The notes beneath the pieces are model-generated. The model was not told where the DNA came from. It saw only the letters and a program-made list of their open reading frames with translations, and did not search any database. DNA of 64,000 bases from Lutjanus erythropterus (taxonomy: Eukaryota > Chordata > Actinopteri > Lutjaniformes > Lutjanidae), in contig CM034608.1 of NCBI GenBank assembly GCA_020091685.1, forward strand, positions 5,246,751-5,310,750, read 5' to 3'. Both the position numbers and the translations under genes were made by a program. Positions 24,656-38,070 of the stretch are shown one piece after another; the first letter of the stretch is position 1; each line of letters starts with the position of its first letter.

Positions 24656-25339
24656 GTCAGTCCCCCTGTGTCTTCTTTTATAAAAAGTCGGCTGAGTGTG
24701 TCGCTTTGCTTCAGTGCTTTATTGTCTGCGAGTCGTAAACATACTGAAGGAGACAGAGGAGAGCGCGCTCTGTTTGGATTTGATCTTGAGGTCAGTGGTA
24801 GAGGATGTTCAGTGCCAGGGACGAGGGATTTAAGCACCTGACTCTTCATCCCCTCACACTGGATTTTAGTAAGTGTGAACAGTTGTGTAGAAGTGGACAG
24901 AAGGAAAGTCAACAAGCACACAGGCCTAGTGAGGCAAGAACACTGACATCCTGCAGATGAAAAATTTCTGGTTTGCGTTTACATTTCTTCAACCAATATG
25001 AAGCATATTATAAAGCAGAATTTGGCATGTAGGTAATTTCTTACTTGTTAACCTGTAGCCATTTATAGTTTCCTCTCTAAAAGAGCAGAGTGAAGCAGTG
25101 CTGCTGATAGACAACTACTGGTTTTTGTGGTTCATTGAAATTTATTCAGGGTGGCACATGTGACTGTAGTTATGGTGAAGCAAAGTTTCGGCAACCTGAT
25201 GTTTTTCCCAGTAAAATGGAAAATGGGGTCTGGAGTTCCAAGAGGGATTTAAATCAGGTCCTTAAATTTGATTGGATCGTTGAAGGTGGGTGTGGCCTCG
25301 GGAATATGACGCATTATGGAGCACGTGTGAGTTTTGTGG

Positions 25340-25890
25340 TTGTTGACAGAAGTGAGACCAAATCATTGTTTTGCTTGTCAAAAGTAAGTCTCAAGTCTTT
25401 GCGCTTAAGCTCTGAGTCACGTCTCAAGACAAAATGTTCAAATCCCAAGTCAACAGAGTCTTGACTTACCGTTTTTTGTGCAAATTCTGATGTCGAACAA
25501 AGTTGGAAGTTGTTGCACGTAATTTTTGTTGCCAACTACTCAAACAAAACTATCTTTGGTATCATTTTTTTCCCACCGGAGCTCAGTAACATAACTTAGA
25601 TGCTGTCGGTTTGGTTTAAACAAAGTCAAGTGTCGACTTGCTGAGAAAGGACAGCGTTAACGTTAGTTTGGAAAATGAATTGATTCATGGATACACACTT
25701 ACAACATACTTTTTGATCCTTGGGCTTGGGGGAAGGTATCAAGTACAACGGATATTCAAGTTGTAGTGGAGTCAAGCTGCAAGTAGTTTTTTGATTTTGT
25801 CAAGTTGCGTCGAAAGTCATTAAATTTGTGACGTGAGTCTGACTTGAGTCCAAGTCAGGTGGCTCAAGTCCATATCTCTGGTTGGTGATG
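25340..25890 (-). repeat. CAAGTC-rich interspersed repeat, copy 1
   Basis: Dense AAGTCTCAAGTCTTTG, CAAGTCAACAGAGTCTTGAC and TGAGTCCAAGTCAGG phrases, with an internal GGTATCATTTTTTTCCCACC and GGAGCTCAGTAACATAAC that recurs in copy 2 (36438-36470). Further copy at 45870-46030. This is a common percomorph repeat with TIR-like ends. Confidence 0.6.
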
Positions 25891-28800
25891 ACTCTTGGCG
25901 TCTTGCCAACTAAAATCAAAACAGCCAACTCCCACCGCTCTCTTAGTTAATGCAACCTCAAAGCTAATAGTCAAGTGCGTTTTTTATATGATGAACGGGA
26001 TTAGCTAGTCGCTTCTAATCACATTGATTGGATATGTTTACGTGTACGCTTAAAAGATGAAGATGAGTTAAAGTTGGCACTGGACTGGTGATTATAGTAA
26101 CTGTGTTTGGGAATTTTAGCTTGAAAAGAAGCATTATCTCCCGTGGTGTTCCCCAGTTTTGGGCCCATTATTGTTTGATCTGTGCTCATTGCCTCTGGGC
26201 CAATTTATCGAGCATAATAATAATAATAATAATAATATAATAATTTTGATAATAATAATAATCATCATCATCATAATAATAACAATACCAGCATATAAGA
26301 AGAGACAGCTTTAAAGTGGTCTTTCACTTGGTTGCAGATATTGTTGCCTGCAACTTTTTGGATGTCTTTAAATCATGCAGGTAGCAGCACTAACAGGTAA
26401 TGTCATTGTTTTATTATGTAGCATCATCAGCTTTTTAAAGTTCACACAATAAAAACTTATGTGTCAGTCATCCTCACGACTACCAAAAACAACAGCTGTT
26501 ACATGTTTTTTATATTTCTATGTTATCCAGTGAGATGTCAAACATAACCGCATATTCCCAACTTGATAAAACAAAGAATTATTCTTTTAAACTTTAAAAT
26601 ATTCTTTTACAAAATGAGTATTTGTTTGTCGGTGGCAGCGCCAGGTGTTGCGAGGACTTTGGTAGAGGCTGGGTACTGAATCTCCACTGTGATCTTCCCG
26701 CTCAGTTCTCATGGACCATATGCATCCACGAGAAAGATGCAGGTTGATAATTAAGAAAATATACAGATGTTGGTGTTGGATTCTGCTGGTGGAATATTAA
26801 ACAGAGACAGGCTTGATGTGCTGGTTGTAATTTGATGACCACCTCAAGGTTTTTGAAATTGAATGATCACATACGTTCCATTCGAGCGCAGGCTGTTGGA
26901 CATGTTGACTGAGTCTGATGTTATATGGATTTATTTTTCCTTTAGTCTTGAACATCTATTAATTAAGGCTTATCAAAGAAGTGCATTCCCGTGTTTAGGA
27001 AAATCAAAGTTGTGCTGAACGATGTTAGAGATTATAATTATATATGAAGCTGTGTTTACCTTTTCAGAACAAGATGTTTCAGATCAGGGGAATTACATTT
27101 AACAGCTTAATAATTCAGATATATACAAGTTACTGTACAATACAACTTTAATAGCTGCAGCAATACTTCTCCAATAATACTTCTGATGTTTCATGTATAC
27201 CCTACTATACAACATTTTTATAGTAATAATGTGAGAGAATACTGCAAATGTAGCTTTAAATTTTAATTATTTTGTATGAATTAAAATGTATTCCCAATTG
27301 AGATATCAGTCTTTTGAAAAATAAACTGAAATGTCACTGTGTTTACTCAGGCTGTAGTCAAACACCAGGCTGGCAATTTGAGGAGCAAAATGGCCAGAAT
27401 GTATCCCCCTTGTTCACTTGCCATTTTTTATTTGAATATGTCAGTCTGGTCTGTCTGACTTATTGATCCTTTATCTGACTGAGGTTTGTGACAGTAAGAA
27501 TCTGTGGCTCCGACCATGGCTCTGACATATCTGTAGTCAAACTGTGCTGTGTGTTGGTAAATCCATGGTGCTGTCCGTCGTGTTGAAGTAGCAAATGGAT
27601 TTGTAAGTGACCCTTCCTAAGTCCCGCCCCTTTTAGAACCTTGTTCAACTTTCTCCTTTACTGCTTCCTCTTCTTAGATATGCTATGATATGCTAGACTG
27701 TGTCGAAGAGAAATCCACATTTTGAAGACAGTTAAAAGATGTTGTTGGGGACCTGTAAAAGCAACATACAGCCACAATTAAAAAAAAAGAAAGAAAAAGC
27801 ACTATAGCTAACTAGCTAGCTAATCTACATCAGTCATTCACTAGCTAGTTGCATCTGATAGCCAATGTTACTAAGACTTCCATCTAGCTAATTAATCTAC
27901 ATCAGTCATTAAAAAGCCAGTTATAGTTCATTGTTCAAAAAAAATGTTGTTGTTTTTTTTTTCACTGTTAGCAAAACACTTGCTAACTTGCTAGCTAATC
28001 TACATCAGTAGTTAGTTAAATTAAATCATTTCATTACATAGCATTTCAGGAAACAGGAAAGAAGAGTTGATCAAGGTTCCACCAGGTACTAAGGTGGTTC
28101 AACTGTTATTGGAACACATAGCAAAAAGGGGTGGGACTTGAGAAGGGTAAATTGCTGTCAGTTTGGTTTTGGATCTGTTATATCTTCGAACCATATGCTA
28201 TAAATGCAGGGTAGTGTCACCTTTATAATCAAAACGGCAAGTAGCAGCATGTAGTGGCTGAAGAGCGACAGGATTGGATAGAGGAAGGAAACGCACAGCT
28301 GCTTTAGTATTCCTGTAATATTTCCATGATCAATTAGTATTGACTGTGCTGCTGAAAACACACAGACCAAGCCACCTTTTTAACAAAATATTTTAGGGGA
28401 GACGTGACTACAGATAGAGTTTTTCCCTATAGGGTTAGGGCAGGTCCCCCTGTTAAAAATGAACAAATAACCTGCTGACTGAAATTTTTGAAAAACATTT
28501 TTAAACAATAAAAACTAAACTGAGACTAAACTGGCATAAAAACAAAAATAAAAATGAAAAACAATAATAACTAATAATTTAAAAAACTATAATAACTCAC
28601 ATTCAATCACCTTCTTTGAAGGAAAAAGTTAGAGCCCAGCTTCACCACTGGATGACAATGAATGAACATTTGTTGTAGGTCCCTGGACTTTAAAGACCAC
28701 CTATGTTTCTCATATCATTCATGAATCATGGCTGGTCAATATTTTAACCTTTTGAGCTGGTGCCTGTGTCACATCAGGTAATCATAAGAGTTACATACAT

Positions 28801-30279
28801 TCTTGTGTAGTCTGATGTCGGTGTAAGACGAGTATAAAGAGAGAACACAAGGTTCTGTGTCTCTTTCTTGTTTGTTGACAAAATGGGGATATTTATATGT
28901 TAAACTGGATCTGCTGGATTTTATGTTCAAATATAATCTTCACATAATCCATTTTTTCCCTCCTTGTCTTAACAAGACTCTTTGTGTTGTTGAGATGAGC
29001 GTCAGCGATGAGGGACACAGAGGTTCTGTCTAATAACAGGAGAAGTGGCTGCCAACAGGGCCGATCAAACCAAACAAAATGATTGACGGTGGGCCAAATC
29101 TGGTTGCCCGGGGCAACTGGGCAACCGTTACTGTCGAGCCTTGTGAATGAAGAGGAGACAGAAAGTGGAGTGAAGGAAACTAAAGGGAAGCGAAAATCCC
29201 AGTGTGGCGTTTGAAGGACTCGTAGTAGTTTTCAGACTTTAGGGCTAAAAAGACCTTCCTGCCTTTTTGGTTTTGATCTTTTTCTTTCTGTTACGAGGAC
29301 AGAATTTGGCCCTGACAACCTTGTGAACAAAGACGCACACACACACACACACGCACACACAAAGAGAGAGAGAACATGCCGGTCATATCTGCCTCATGCC
29401 AAGTGTGTCAGTTGTACTGGAATAGTTTGCAATGCACACGTCTTTCCACTGGTTGAATTAAATATAGCTGCTGGTCCAGTTTGAATGTGTTTCAATTGTC
29501 CCCTGAGCCTCAATAAGTTCACTTCCTCATCTGTTTTATTCACTCATTCACCGGTTTCTCACTCGATTCATTTAGTCACTTTTTTTGTTGCAGTAATTTG
29601 TTAACACGGTCAGTTTTTAATTTATGTATTTTCTGATTTTGTCTTTAATTTAATTTAATTATTTGTTTAGTAGAGTTTTTTGTGTATTCATACTTTAATT
29701 CATTTGTTAATCCATTCACTCATACTAGTTAATGTTTTAATATATCAGTTCATTCATTCAGATTGTCCAGTTCATTTTTTATTTTTTATTTTTGCTTCAT
29801 CTTGCTACATCCAAGTTTCAAATTTGAAGTTTTGTTCCTTGAAATTTGACACGGCTCCTTAATTTGTTGACATGAAGCCTGAAATGTGTGAAACAAAACA
29901 GTGGCCAACATCACAAGGAAAAGCGTTAAATCAAGAGCATAAACCTTAGAATAAATTTAAAAGTCCTTTAAAAGACAAGGAATAAAGGAATGTTCATGTC
30001 TTTTGATTCTACTCGTGGGAACTACCTGGTGACGAGCATCATAAGAAAAACTGGAGGCATGAATCTGTCATACTTTAGTCCATCTGACCATTCATGTATT
30101 CATTTATTCATTAGTTAGTTCATTTTATTCATTCACTTATATATTCATTAGGTAGATTTATTCTTTCATTGATTCATTTGATCACACATTCATTCATTCA
30201 CATTTATTTATTAATTTACAAATATAGTTGATAGTTTCTTGTTATAGTCAATAAAAAGTGTTTGGTCGTCCATCCACTC
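25891..30279. other. Intron, mostly AT-rich; minor tandem repeats
   Basis: An AAT/ATC trinucleotide run at 26214-26285. Three copies of AGCTAATCTACATCAGT at about 27817, 27889 and 27993, each in a CTAGCTA-rich context. A short CA run at 29336-29362. TTCATTCATT-type runs at 29520-30200. 28975-29290 is listed as a candidate enhancer. No coding sequence. Confidence 0.55.
28975..29290. promoter_or_regulatory. Candidate enhancer with X-box (RFX-type) palindrome
   Basis: GTTGCCCGGGGCAAC at 29103-29117 is a near-perfect inverted pair of GTTGCC half-sites, the form bound by RFX proteins. A third half-site GGGCAACC follows at about 29119-29126. About 25 bases upstream is TGATTGACGG, which contains a PBX/TALE-like TGATTGAC. 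The surrounding 300 bases are GC-richer than the neighbourhood and show no repeat I recognise. Function is inferred from motifs only. Confidence 0.3.
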
Positions 30280-30985
30280 ATCTCAGGCCGTCCTCACCAG
30301 GACTGAGGCTGCACTGAGCCAAACTGTACTGTACCGAATTGGATTTCTATTATCGTGCTGAGCCCCACCCGAGATGTACCGACTCTGGAGTGGGGCCAAA
30401 GCGAGCCTGACCTGCCTCCATGTGGGCCGTGATGGTCCTCCTCTCTCCACCTGGAACAAGAATGTTGTGATGCTCAGCCCATGTGTGCACAGGAGAGCAG
30501 AGAAAAAGACGTTCCTCAAAGTTTCTTTATGTTCGGCTCACAGTACTTTTGTAGCTTCTAACAGAATCTTTATGGTTTGAAATGTAGTTTCTCAGTCAGG
30601 TATCGGCATTATTTTACCATTTCATATTCACTTTCAGCTGTGTAGGAGTCGTGTTAAGTTACTGCTGATGAAACCCTGAATGAAAACATTTGTCTGCTTC
30701 ATAATAAAAGCATTTATATAACGAAACAACACAGGACTTTTATTGTGAAGAATTTAAGAAAAGAGTGTGTTTATACCAGAGACATATATGAACAGTTTAT
30801 CCACCGCTTCACAGCCACTCGACTCGAGCCTCCTCGAGCTCATCTTCAAGTAAAAAGCGCACCTTCAAGTGGGTAGCCCTGTTGCAATGGAAATTGGAAA
30901 CTCATGTCATGCCGGGCTGACTGGCGACTCAAACCGAGTCGAGCCAGGCCAGCTCTGTGTATGGACAAGGGCCACTTGAGTTATT
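30280..30985. repeat. MITE-like repeat (GAGCCAAACTGTACTG ... GTATGGACAAGGGCC)
   Basis: The left part TGAGCCAAACTGTACTGTAC and right part CCGAGTCGAGCCAGGCCAGC followed by GTATGGACAAGGGCC resemble the two ends of a dispersed fish repeat in which complementary GAGC/GCTC-rich phrases occupy the ends. Middle region has a GC-rich piece of uncertain origin. The 78- and 68-codon frames are not genes. Confidence 0.4.
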
Positions 30986-31879
30986 TAAAGATTCAAGTTT
31001 TTTTTTATGCACATCACCTCTGTCTCGTAACTTACTTATTTTAACCAGATCTCTTCCTTAACCTAATCGAGTAGTTTAGTGTGCCTAAACCTGACCAAAC
31101 TGCTGCCGTTTCACAATGCTAACCATGTGTTTAATGCAAGTTAAAGTTTAAGTTATTTGTAGGTAGTTACTTTACTGATTTTGTGTTCCTTCTTAAGCTG
31201 TACAGTTTACTGTGTATGTGATATATTTCAGTATAATAATTTCACAACATTATTATGGACTTGTAGAATTAAGTTTACTATTATAAATGGAGTTATATAT
31301 GATAATTGTTTCATTATCATTCACAGCATTTTAACTAGTATTTTAATCACACATTTACATGTGTAGTTTCTTATTCATGTCCCTCTTGTCTACGCACTAA
31401 TTAGTTCCTACCTGTCATTGTTTAGGGGGGACAGGTATGAGTGTGGTGTGTGTGCAACAGTTTTGTTGACCCTGCTGTGAACCCCAGAGAGTGAAGTTGC
31501 GTGTTCTGTGCTGTCAGGCTGTTTTGGTGAAGATTAAGTACACAAAGATAAATTGTAGCAGCTTATTACCAAGAAAAGATGGTTACAGACTGGTGGTGGC
31601 GGTGTATGTTCTTCGTCTTCAGATTAATTTGCCGAGGCATTCAGCTAGTTTACACCCGCCAGGACTTATTGGACAGCGGCTGGCTGCGGTCTACAGGTCC
31701 ACTCTGTGCATTTATTTCAGTTTTTCATGGACTTACATGGAATTTTATGGACAGTTTCCAAAGTCACTGCGGTCATTAGTGGATGATGTTGAGGGCAGTG
31801 AGTCTCTTGCTGATGATGATGGCGCATACAGAAAAAAAAGGGTAAGCATCAGCAAACACCTTGAACTCTGCATCATGGC
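30986..31879. other. Intron, no gene supported
   Basis: A 132-codon frame at 31491-31889 overlaps another in a second frame. Neither translation matches a family I know. It adjoins the repeat end at 31925-32020 and may be part of that element. Confidence 0.4.
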
Positions 31880-31924
31880 GGCTCTTTAGATGTTTACTTG
31901 TATCGAGTGGCTACTTTTCGTGAC

Positions 31925-32020
31925 GTGGTATCAGGTGTGAGGTATCGGAGTAATTTTATGAGTACGAGTATGAGTATGTGAGGACAGTATCGGACTGATA
32001 CCTGATGCTGGTATCGGTGC
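31925..32020. repeat. GTATCGG-rich MITE end
   Basis: GTGAGGTATCGGAGTAATTT, ATGAGTACGAGTATGAGTAT and the terminus GGTATCGGTGCATCCCC match the end of a common teleost MITE (typically GTATCGGTGCATCCCTA). The opposite end is not clear. Confidence 0.5.
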
Positions 32021-35000
32021 ATCCCCACATTTATCTGTCCCTCCACCCGAACACTCCTTTATTCACACATTCATTCATTCATTTGTTCTGTTATCTATTT
32101 GTTATTTGATAAGTTCATCCAGCCATCTGATCACTCATTTATTCACCATTCAGCCCTTAACTATATTCATTTGTTTATCTAGCAGTCAATTTGTTGACTG
32201 ATCAGTCTCTCGTTCATCCATCCATCCATCCATCCATCCATTTATCACCAACTAGCTGATCTTTTATTTATAACCACCTCTCATATCCAGCTGTGGCCTT
32301 TGTACAAGGCTACAGCAAACCGTAGAGGACAAAAATATGAAATAAATCAAACATTACTGCCTCACTGGCCATTTTCCTACTGGGCTGCTGTCAAATTATC
32401 CTGTTACACAGTCTGAATGGCTCCTGATGGAAATTGTTTGGAAATGGCAGATAAATTTACATGCTGGGCTGAAGTCCAAAATCCTCTGGCTTCATCCTCG
32501 GCTGTTAGTGAAAGAAAAAAAAAAAAAACACTTAGAAGGGAGGATGGGCTCACGAGCTAACAGCAGGAAGATTTCCAATGACCCCAGTTTATTCCACAAC
32601 TCTCTGACCAAACCAAATAGATTTGTACCATCAGAGTTTTGAGGTAATTTAGGCTTTGGTTCCACAGTTTGGCTCCAGTTTTTGTTTTAGTGTTTAAGTT
32701 TTGTGCATCATAATGTTGTTATCGTGCTCAATCACAACCACAAATCTGCAAATTTCCTCCAGCTGAGCTCCAAAACATTTAGCTGGATAATCAGACTGAA
32801 CTTTCATTTCATTTTCACTTCATTATTCAGTCTGACATTGGGTTGATGTTATCTGCATCAGAGAGAGGGGTGGGGGGCTAGTTTGACCTAACCAGTCGAC
32901 ACTTGCTGACAAATCCTTTCCACTGACATCATTTTAACATTTGTCACATCAATCAAAGAAATATGTTGATTTAAAAAGGATTTCTGTAAGTTGATTTACA
33001 AATCTCGTCTTATCCACATGCAATGCTCTGATTGGCTCCACACCCATAAATCTGAGATGTGGGAAGCGATTCAGAGCGAAATGTTGCAGGGAGTGTCATT
33101 AGTTTAGCAGGTGTTTGACTGTAAACCAGAGAGTTGGATAAATTGAACTTTTACTTACTTATGTAACAAACTTTAGTTATTGTACCCTAAACCATGATCT
33201 TTTTCTCAAACTCAACATTTATTTTTGTTGCCTAAACTTTTGTGTCTGCCTAGATTTCTGCATGCAAAATAGTTGCTCGAATGGCAGCGAGAGCGGTGGC
33301 AGACAAACCTACGCCCCTTACATTTTTTCAAGGACACCCTTTACAGGAAGCAATGCTCAACTCGATGGTAGACACATGGCCTCTGCATGTCACCGCCCCA
33401 ATATGAAGAACTGCCTCAAAGGCTTAGTTCACACGGCAGTGAAATGTGACCCAAATCTGATCTTTTTGCCTACGTGCGACCCAGGTCTGCTGTGCTAGCT
33501 GTCGTATTTAACTCTTTGGGAGTGACAACGTGGGGTGTCTCTGACTGAAGACACATACAGTAAAACTTTTGCTGAATTACTAAGACACCTTGTTGCTGTA
33601 AATTCAAGGTTTTGCTTTCTCAGAAGAGAGAGATAAAACTTCGAGACAGAAGGATTGGTGCCTCGTTCATTGCTGACTTTGTCTTTTGGGATGTTTGATG
33701 TCGAAATGTAATGGTCCTAAATTTCAGTTTTCTGATTTTTACCCACTTTGGTTCGATTACAGTTGTGTAAAAACTGGTCTGGAAAATGTTAAGTGTCTCC
33801 TGGATTTCTGTTGGACGTAAGTTTAGTTAAGGGTTCAAATTGTTTCAGATTATTTCAATCTTTTTTTAATGGAGAAATAATTCTATTAGTACTGGTTTCA
33901 TTAGATAAATTCAGTGGTATGATCTGGGTTATTTATTTATTTATTTATTCATTCATTCATTCATTTTTACATGGTTATTGATTGAGATTTTTTTTCAGTA
34001 CAAAGGATTTATTGTCATGTCATATGATATGATCTGATATACTGATTTTGGTCTTTGTTGTAAATGGTGTAGATGCCTTTAAAAGTATTTGTTTGATTGT
34101 ATTGTTATCATCTCAGATACGTGGTTCAAACCTGTCCCTCCATGTAGAGTTTGTATGTTCATTCGTCTGTGCTTCTGTCTTCAATGGATGGCTGGATTGT
34201 CCGATAGTGTGTAATGGTCCGAGGACTGTTCTGTCCAGAAGAGCAGTATTATTCCCTTTGTGTTTGTTTTCTGCACAACAGAGTCTTTTCTCCTCAGTAA
34301 CAATAATGCAGATTTGTATTTGGTGTGAACTGGCTGCTTGCATCCTGTGTAAACTGGAGAGCTGACTGGGTCTGGCTGGTGATTCTCTCCTAGCTGCAAA
34401 TGGGTGGTGGTGGGGGCTGGGAAATGTGGCCTCCTGCCAAGGTACCAGCCCAACCCCCCATCAGCTAGCTCTGCTCCCCTAAAAACATCCAAAACACCCT
34501 CCAAAAACCATCGTCTGCTGGCTGAAGGTGGCATGAATACACTCAAAACACCAGGGACGGAAAAGGACTGTTATTTCATTTCATGTGACATCAGAAATGA
34601 AACTTTTTTTCATTTCTATTATTTCACTTGAAATGATTGTTTCCGCTGTCCATACACACATTTTAATGTAGTTCCTGTTTACACTAGAGGTATTGTGACA
34701 GCAGTTGACAAATCAGCATTATTCAGGTCCAATCTGGAGTCTCTGATCACGTCAGATGGAGCTCAGCAGCTCTCTTTTCCTGTTTCTGCATTAAGAGTTA
34801 CTGATCTTCTGCAGAGTGACATCGCACTGAGTCTCACACTGTAATTGACTTGACAGTTACTTTAAAGCTCAGTTATCACATGTCATGAGCATTTTTACAC
34901 CTGTCAGAGAGATACAGTCTTTGGCTAATTTGCGCTGATGTGTCTGTTTTCATTAGAAAAACAGCTGGCATTGATAGTTTGATCAAATGTCTAAAACAAC

Positions 35001-35942
35001 TTGTGTTAATGTTTTCCTGACAGGGACCCCTTGCAGTCGTGAATAATGCCTGTTGTGTCTGAGGAGGCATTAGCTTGACATTGTTACAGCAACACAACAC
35101 CTTGTAGTGAGGATGATTAGGTGAATGTTTGGGCGTACAAAGTGTCTAACATTGACACCAGAGACTGCTGCTCACATTCGGTCCCCTCACAGTCAACTTT
35201 AGCTTCTTTTAACATGACAAACATCTTTTCCAAACCCGAACCAAATGGTTTTTGTGGCCGAAATTCATTACAGTGAATGAGATTGTTGAATGGGGCCTGA
35301 GCTGTTGTTCTTCAAGGAATAGTTGCAGCATAGCCTTGGAACCAGACGAGTCTATGAGCTCTATTTGCTCTGGTGATTACAGTTTTCAAACCATCCTGGA
35401 TCTCATTGGCCAAATCACATCACATCATTTATCTAATATGGGGCAGATTGTTACAATGACTGTAGAGGAATATGACCTCATCGGCCATTGAGGCATTTTC
35501 GTTTCAATAGCTGCCTTTCTGTTCAGTCCCTTATCACATCAGTATCAAATAATATGGTATATTGTCTCTAAAAGATGAAAATAGATTTGTTTGCCGCATG
35601 TTCGACAGGATTTGGTAAGTTTAATTTACGTCATGTGTTGCATTGCTCTGATTCCTTGAAGGTCTATCCATTTACATCCAGAGGCATTTTGATTTTCTAT
35701 GACTGGTAATGCGCCTTGGAAATCAGAAATTAACTCAGAAGTTCAATGCGAATTAATCCAGCAATACCCTGGGAGTTCCATCATGGTAACTCGCCATGAA
35801 ACCACAAAATGTTGTTTTTACATTACTGTTTGTGTGTGGATTTAACAAATGAGATCTGGATTTTTGTTTTGTTGACCTTCTGACACTCCTGCAAGATACT
35901 TTTTTCCTTCATTTTTTCCTCACAAGAACTATCCAGATCTGT
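32021..35942. other. Intron, no gene seen
   Basis: (ATCC)n at 32215-32241, ATTT/ATTC tetranucleotide run at 33926-33965. 33420-33510 (CACACGGCAGTGAAATGTGACC) resembles a dispersed repeat. 34040-34560 has moderately GC-rich sequence and overlapping frames without recognisable product. Confidence 0.5.
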
Positions 35943-36490
35943 CAAAGGTGGGATCAAGTCATTCTTTTAATGGTTCAAGCAGAGTCGAGACCTAAATCAA
36001 GTCCCAAGTCATGACAGGTTAGTCCCAAATCAACTCCCAAGTCCAGCCCACAGTTTTGAGACCTCCATCTATCATCCAGAACCGCTTATCCTGACGGGTC
36101 ACGGGGGAGGCTGGAGCCTATCCCAGCTTACACAGGGCGAGAGGCGGAGTACACCCTGGACATATTGCCAGTTCATCACAGGGCTGACACATCTACAGGC
36201 AATGTAGAGTTATCAATTAACCTATTATGCTGCATGTCGTTGGACTGTGGGAGGATGCCGGAATAACCAGAGAGAGCCCACACGGATACGAGGAGAACAT
36301 GCAAACTCCGCACAGAAAGGGCCCGCCACAGCCACAAACCGCCCCCCCCATTTTAACAACTTAGCCTCAACTTAGCGTTCTTCATGCAACTTCATTGCTG
36401 CATAGTTCTTGTAGGCAAACAAAATTATATTTGGTATCAGTTTCCCCAACTGGAGCTCAGTAACATAATGTGCTGAGAATGAATAATGTT
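35943..36490. repeat. CAAGTC-rich interspersed repeat, copy 2, split by a LINE tail
   Basis: The left part (35950-36060) has CAAGTCCCAAGTCATGACAGG phrases. The right part (36351-36490) has TTTTAACAACTTAGCCTCAAC and GGAGCTCAGTAACATAATG, matching copies at 45985 and 25577. The two parts are separated by the 36062-36350 element, which must be the later arrival. Confidence 0.6.
36062..36350 (+). mobile_element. Non-LTR retrotransposon 3' tail (widespread fish repeat)
   Basis: The segment has the landmarks of a very common fish repeat: AACCGCTTATCCTGACGGGT, GGCTGGAGCCTATCCCAGC, GGGCGAGAGGCGGAGTACAC, TTGGACTGTGGGAGGATGCC and GAGAACATGCAAACTCCGCA. I recall it as the 3' tail of L2/Expander-type LINEs; the exact family is uncertain. 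It is a 3'-only copy with no coding sequence, inserted in copy 2 of the CAAGTC repeat. Confidence 0.65.
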
Positions 36491-36584
36491 ACTGGTAGTT
36501 GATTCAGAAAATTACATCCACACCTCTGCTATCTATATCTATCTAGACAGATTTTTTTTTTTTTTTATCATATACTGATCTTCA

Positions 36585-36700
36585 TCCTGTTCCCCAGAGG
36601 ATGAATCCTTTAGACATGAGTGATTCCATGACCTTTCCTTTAGCGCCACCCTCGGGACAGAACATGACATTTTTTGCTCCACTGCTGGTGATCATCAGTA
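36585..36700 (+). repeat. Fragment of CCCCAGAGGATGAATCC repeat
   Basis: CCCCAGAGGATGAATCCTTT, CCATGACCTTTCCTTTAGCG and CCACC match part of a fish dispersed repeat whose other copies are at 41170-41560 and 43180-43790. A short piece at 55955-56005 belongs to its distal part. Confidence 0.55.
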
Positions 36701-36819
36701 TGTTGTTTGCTCTTCCCTCGTTTTATGGGCATTTCTGTGGTTTCACTGCTGCTGAGAGTATCACCTTAACTCCCATAACCACAGCACAAACACCCTCATG
36801 GGCAGTATAATATACAGCC

Positions 36820-36858
<39 letters not shown>

Positions 36859-38070
36859 ACACTGTGTGGCTTCTATGGCTGCTATCTAAAGCTATCTAAA
36901 GGAACATTCTGTCTACATAAGCAGAAAAACCCACATCATCTGGATGAAGGGATGGGAGAGGATGATCTTCCCCCTATCACTCACCCTCTCTTCCTCTCCG
37001 TCTTTCACACACACTCACTATCTCTCTCTCACACATTACCACTCTCTTTTATTGTCTCTCATCCTCTCTCTCGCTCCTTTTATCTTCTTATCTTCCTGTT
37101 TTTCATCTGTTTTTTTCCCTCTCAATTTTTCCTCTTCTTTCTCGCTCTGTCGTTCATTCAAGCCAAAGCCACTGTGTCGGCTGCACACACACACACACAC
37201 ACACACATACACACACACACGCTCTCAGCCACACCAAAGCATGCCTGTCATCCAGTTATCGCCTCACAGATCAGTAGGTTGGTCGTGGGCCGGCAGCTAC
37301 AGCTGAGGCAGCAGCAGTCTGGATGTGAGGTTCTGGTGGAATGCAACATGAAAAAAAAAAGCCTTTAACCCTTCACACACGCACGCACACTCTCACATGC
37401 ATTCACACATCAGTCAGTAAAAAGTGCTGAAGGCTCCGTTTTGAAGCTCTGTGAGGTTTCAGAAGAGCTTAGAAGATGAATTTACCTATTAAAGAAGACA
37501 CACACACACGCACGCACACACACACACACACTTTATATTAAAGCACATGTATGTAGATATGTACAGTATTCCATACCCATACATTTACTCTCTCTCAAAG
37601 CGCTGCAGCTCCACTTGGCATCAGCTACATGACTGACAGGTAGCTGCTCTGCTGGAACAGTAGCAGGTGTGTCATCCTCGGCCTCCTGTTCACCCTTCAT
37701 TACCAGTCCTCGATGAGCTGAACTGCTCCTTTAAACACTCTGAGGGTTCTCCAAACACACTGACCTCTGACCTCTAAAGCTCTCTGCAGACAGAGTGAGT
37801 CCTCTGGTCTCTAGCTCTACCTCTCTGTCTGACTGCCTGTAGTTATTTCTGTTCTTATGTATTATTTGTGCTGTGGTTTGTTGTTCAACATGTAGCCATA
37901 ATATACCTGTTAATGTGACTCCACTGTAAAAAAAAAAATGGTGGACAAAATCCACTGTCACTCAGGCTTAAAAATGTATTGTGGTACAATTACTAATTAC
38001 CTGTTAAAACATTTTGTCAGTAACCTAACTGTAACTCGATTACTTTTGGATTACCTCTAACATTACCAGT
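36700..38070. other. Intron rich in CA/CT microsatellites
   Basis: (AC)n at 36821-36855, CT-rich tract at 36965-37160, (CA)n at 37184-37221 and 37499-37531. The 120- and 138-codon frames are CT/CA artefacts. 37975-38070 is the left flank of the minisatellite-bearing repeat. Confidence 0.7.

Noticed and set aside
31491-31889. 132-codon open frame
   Set aside because: A second frame is open over the same stretch, no domain is recognisable, and it adjoins a MITE-like end.
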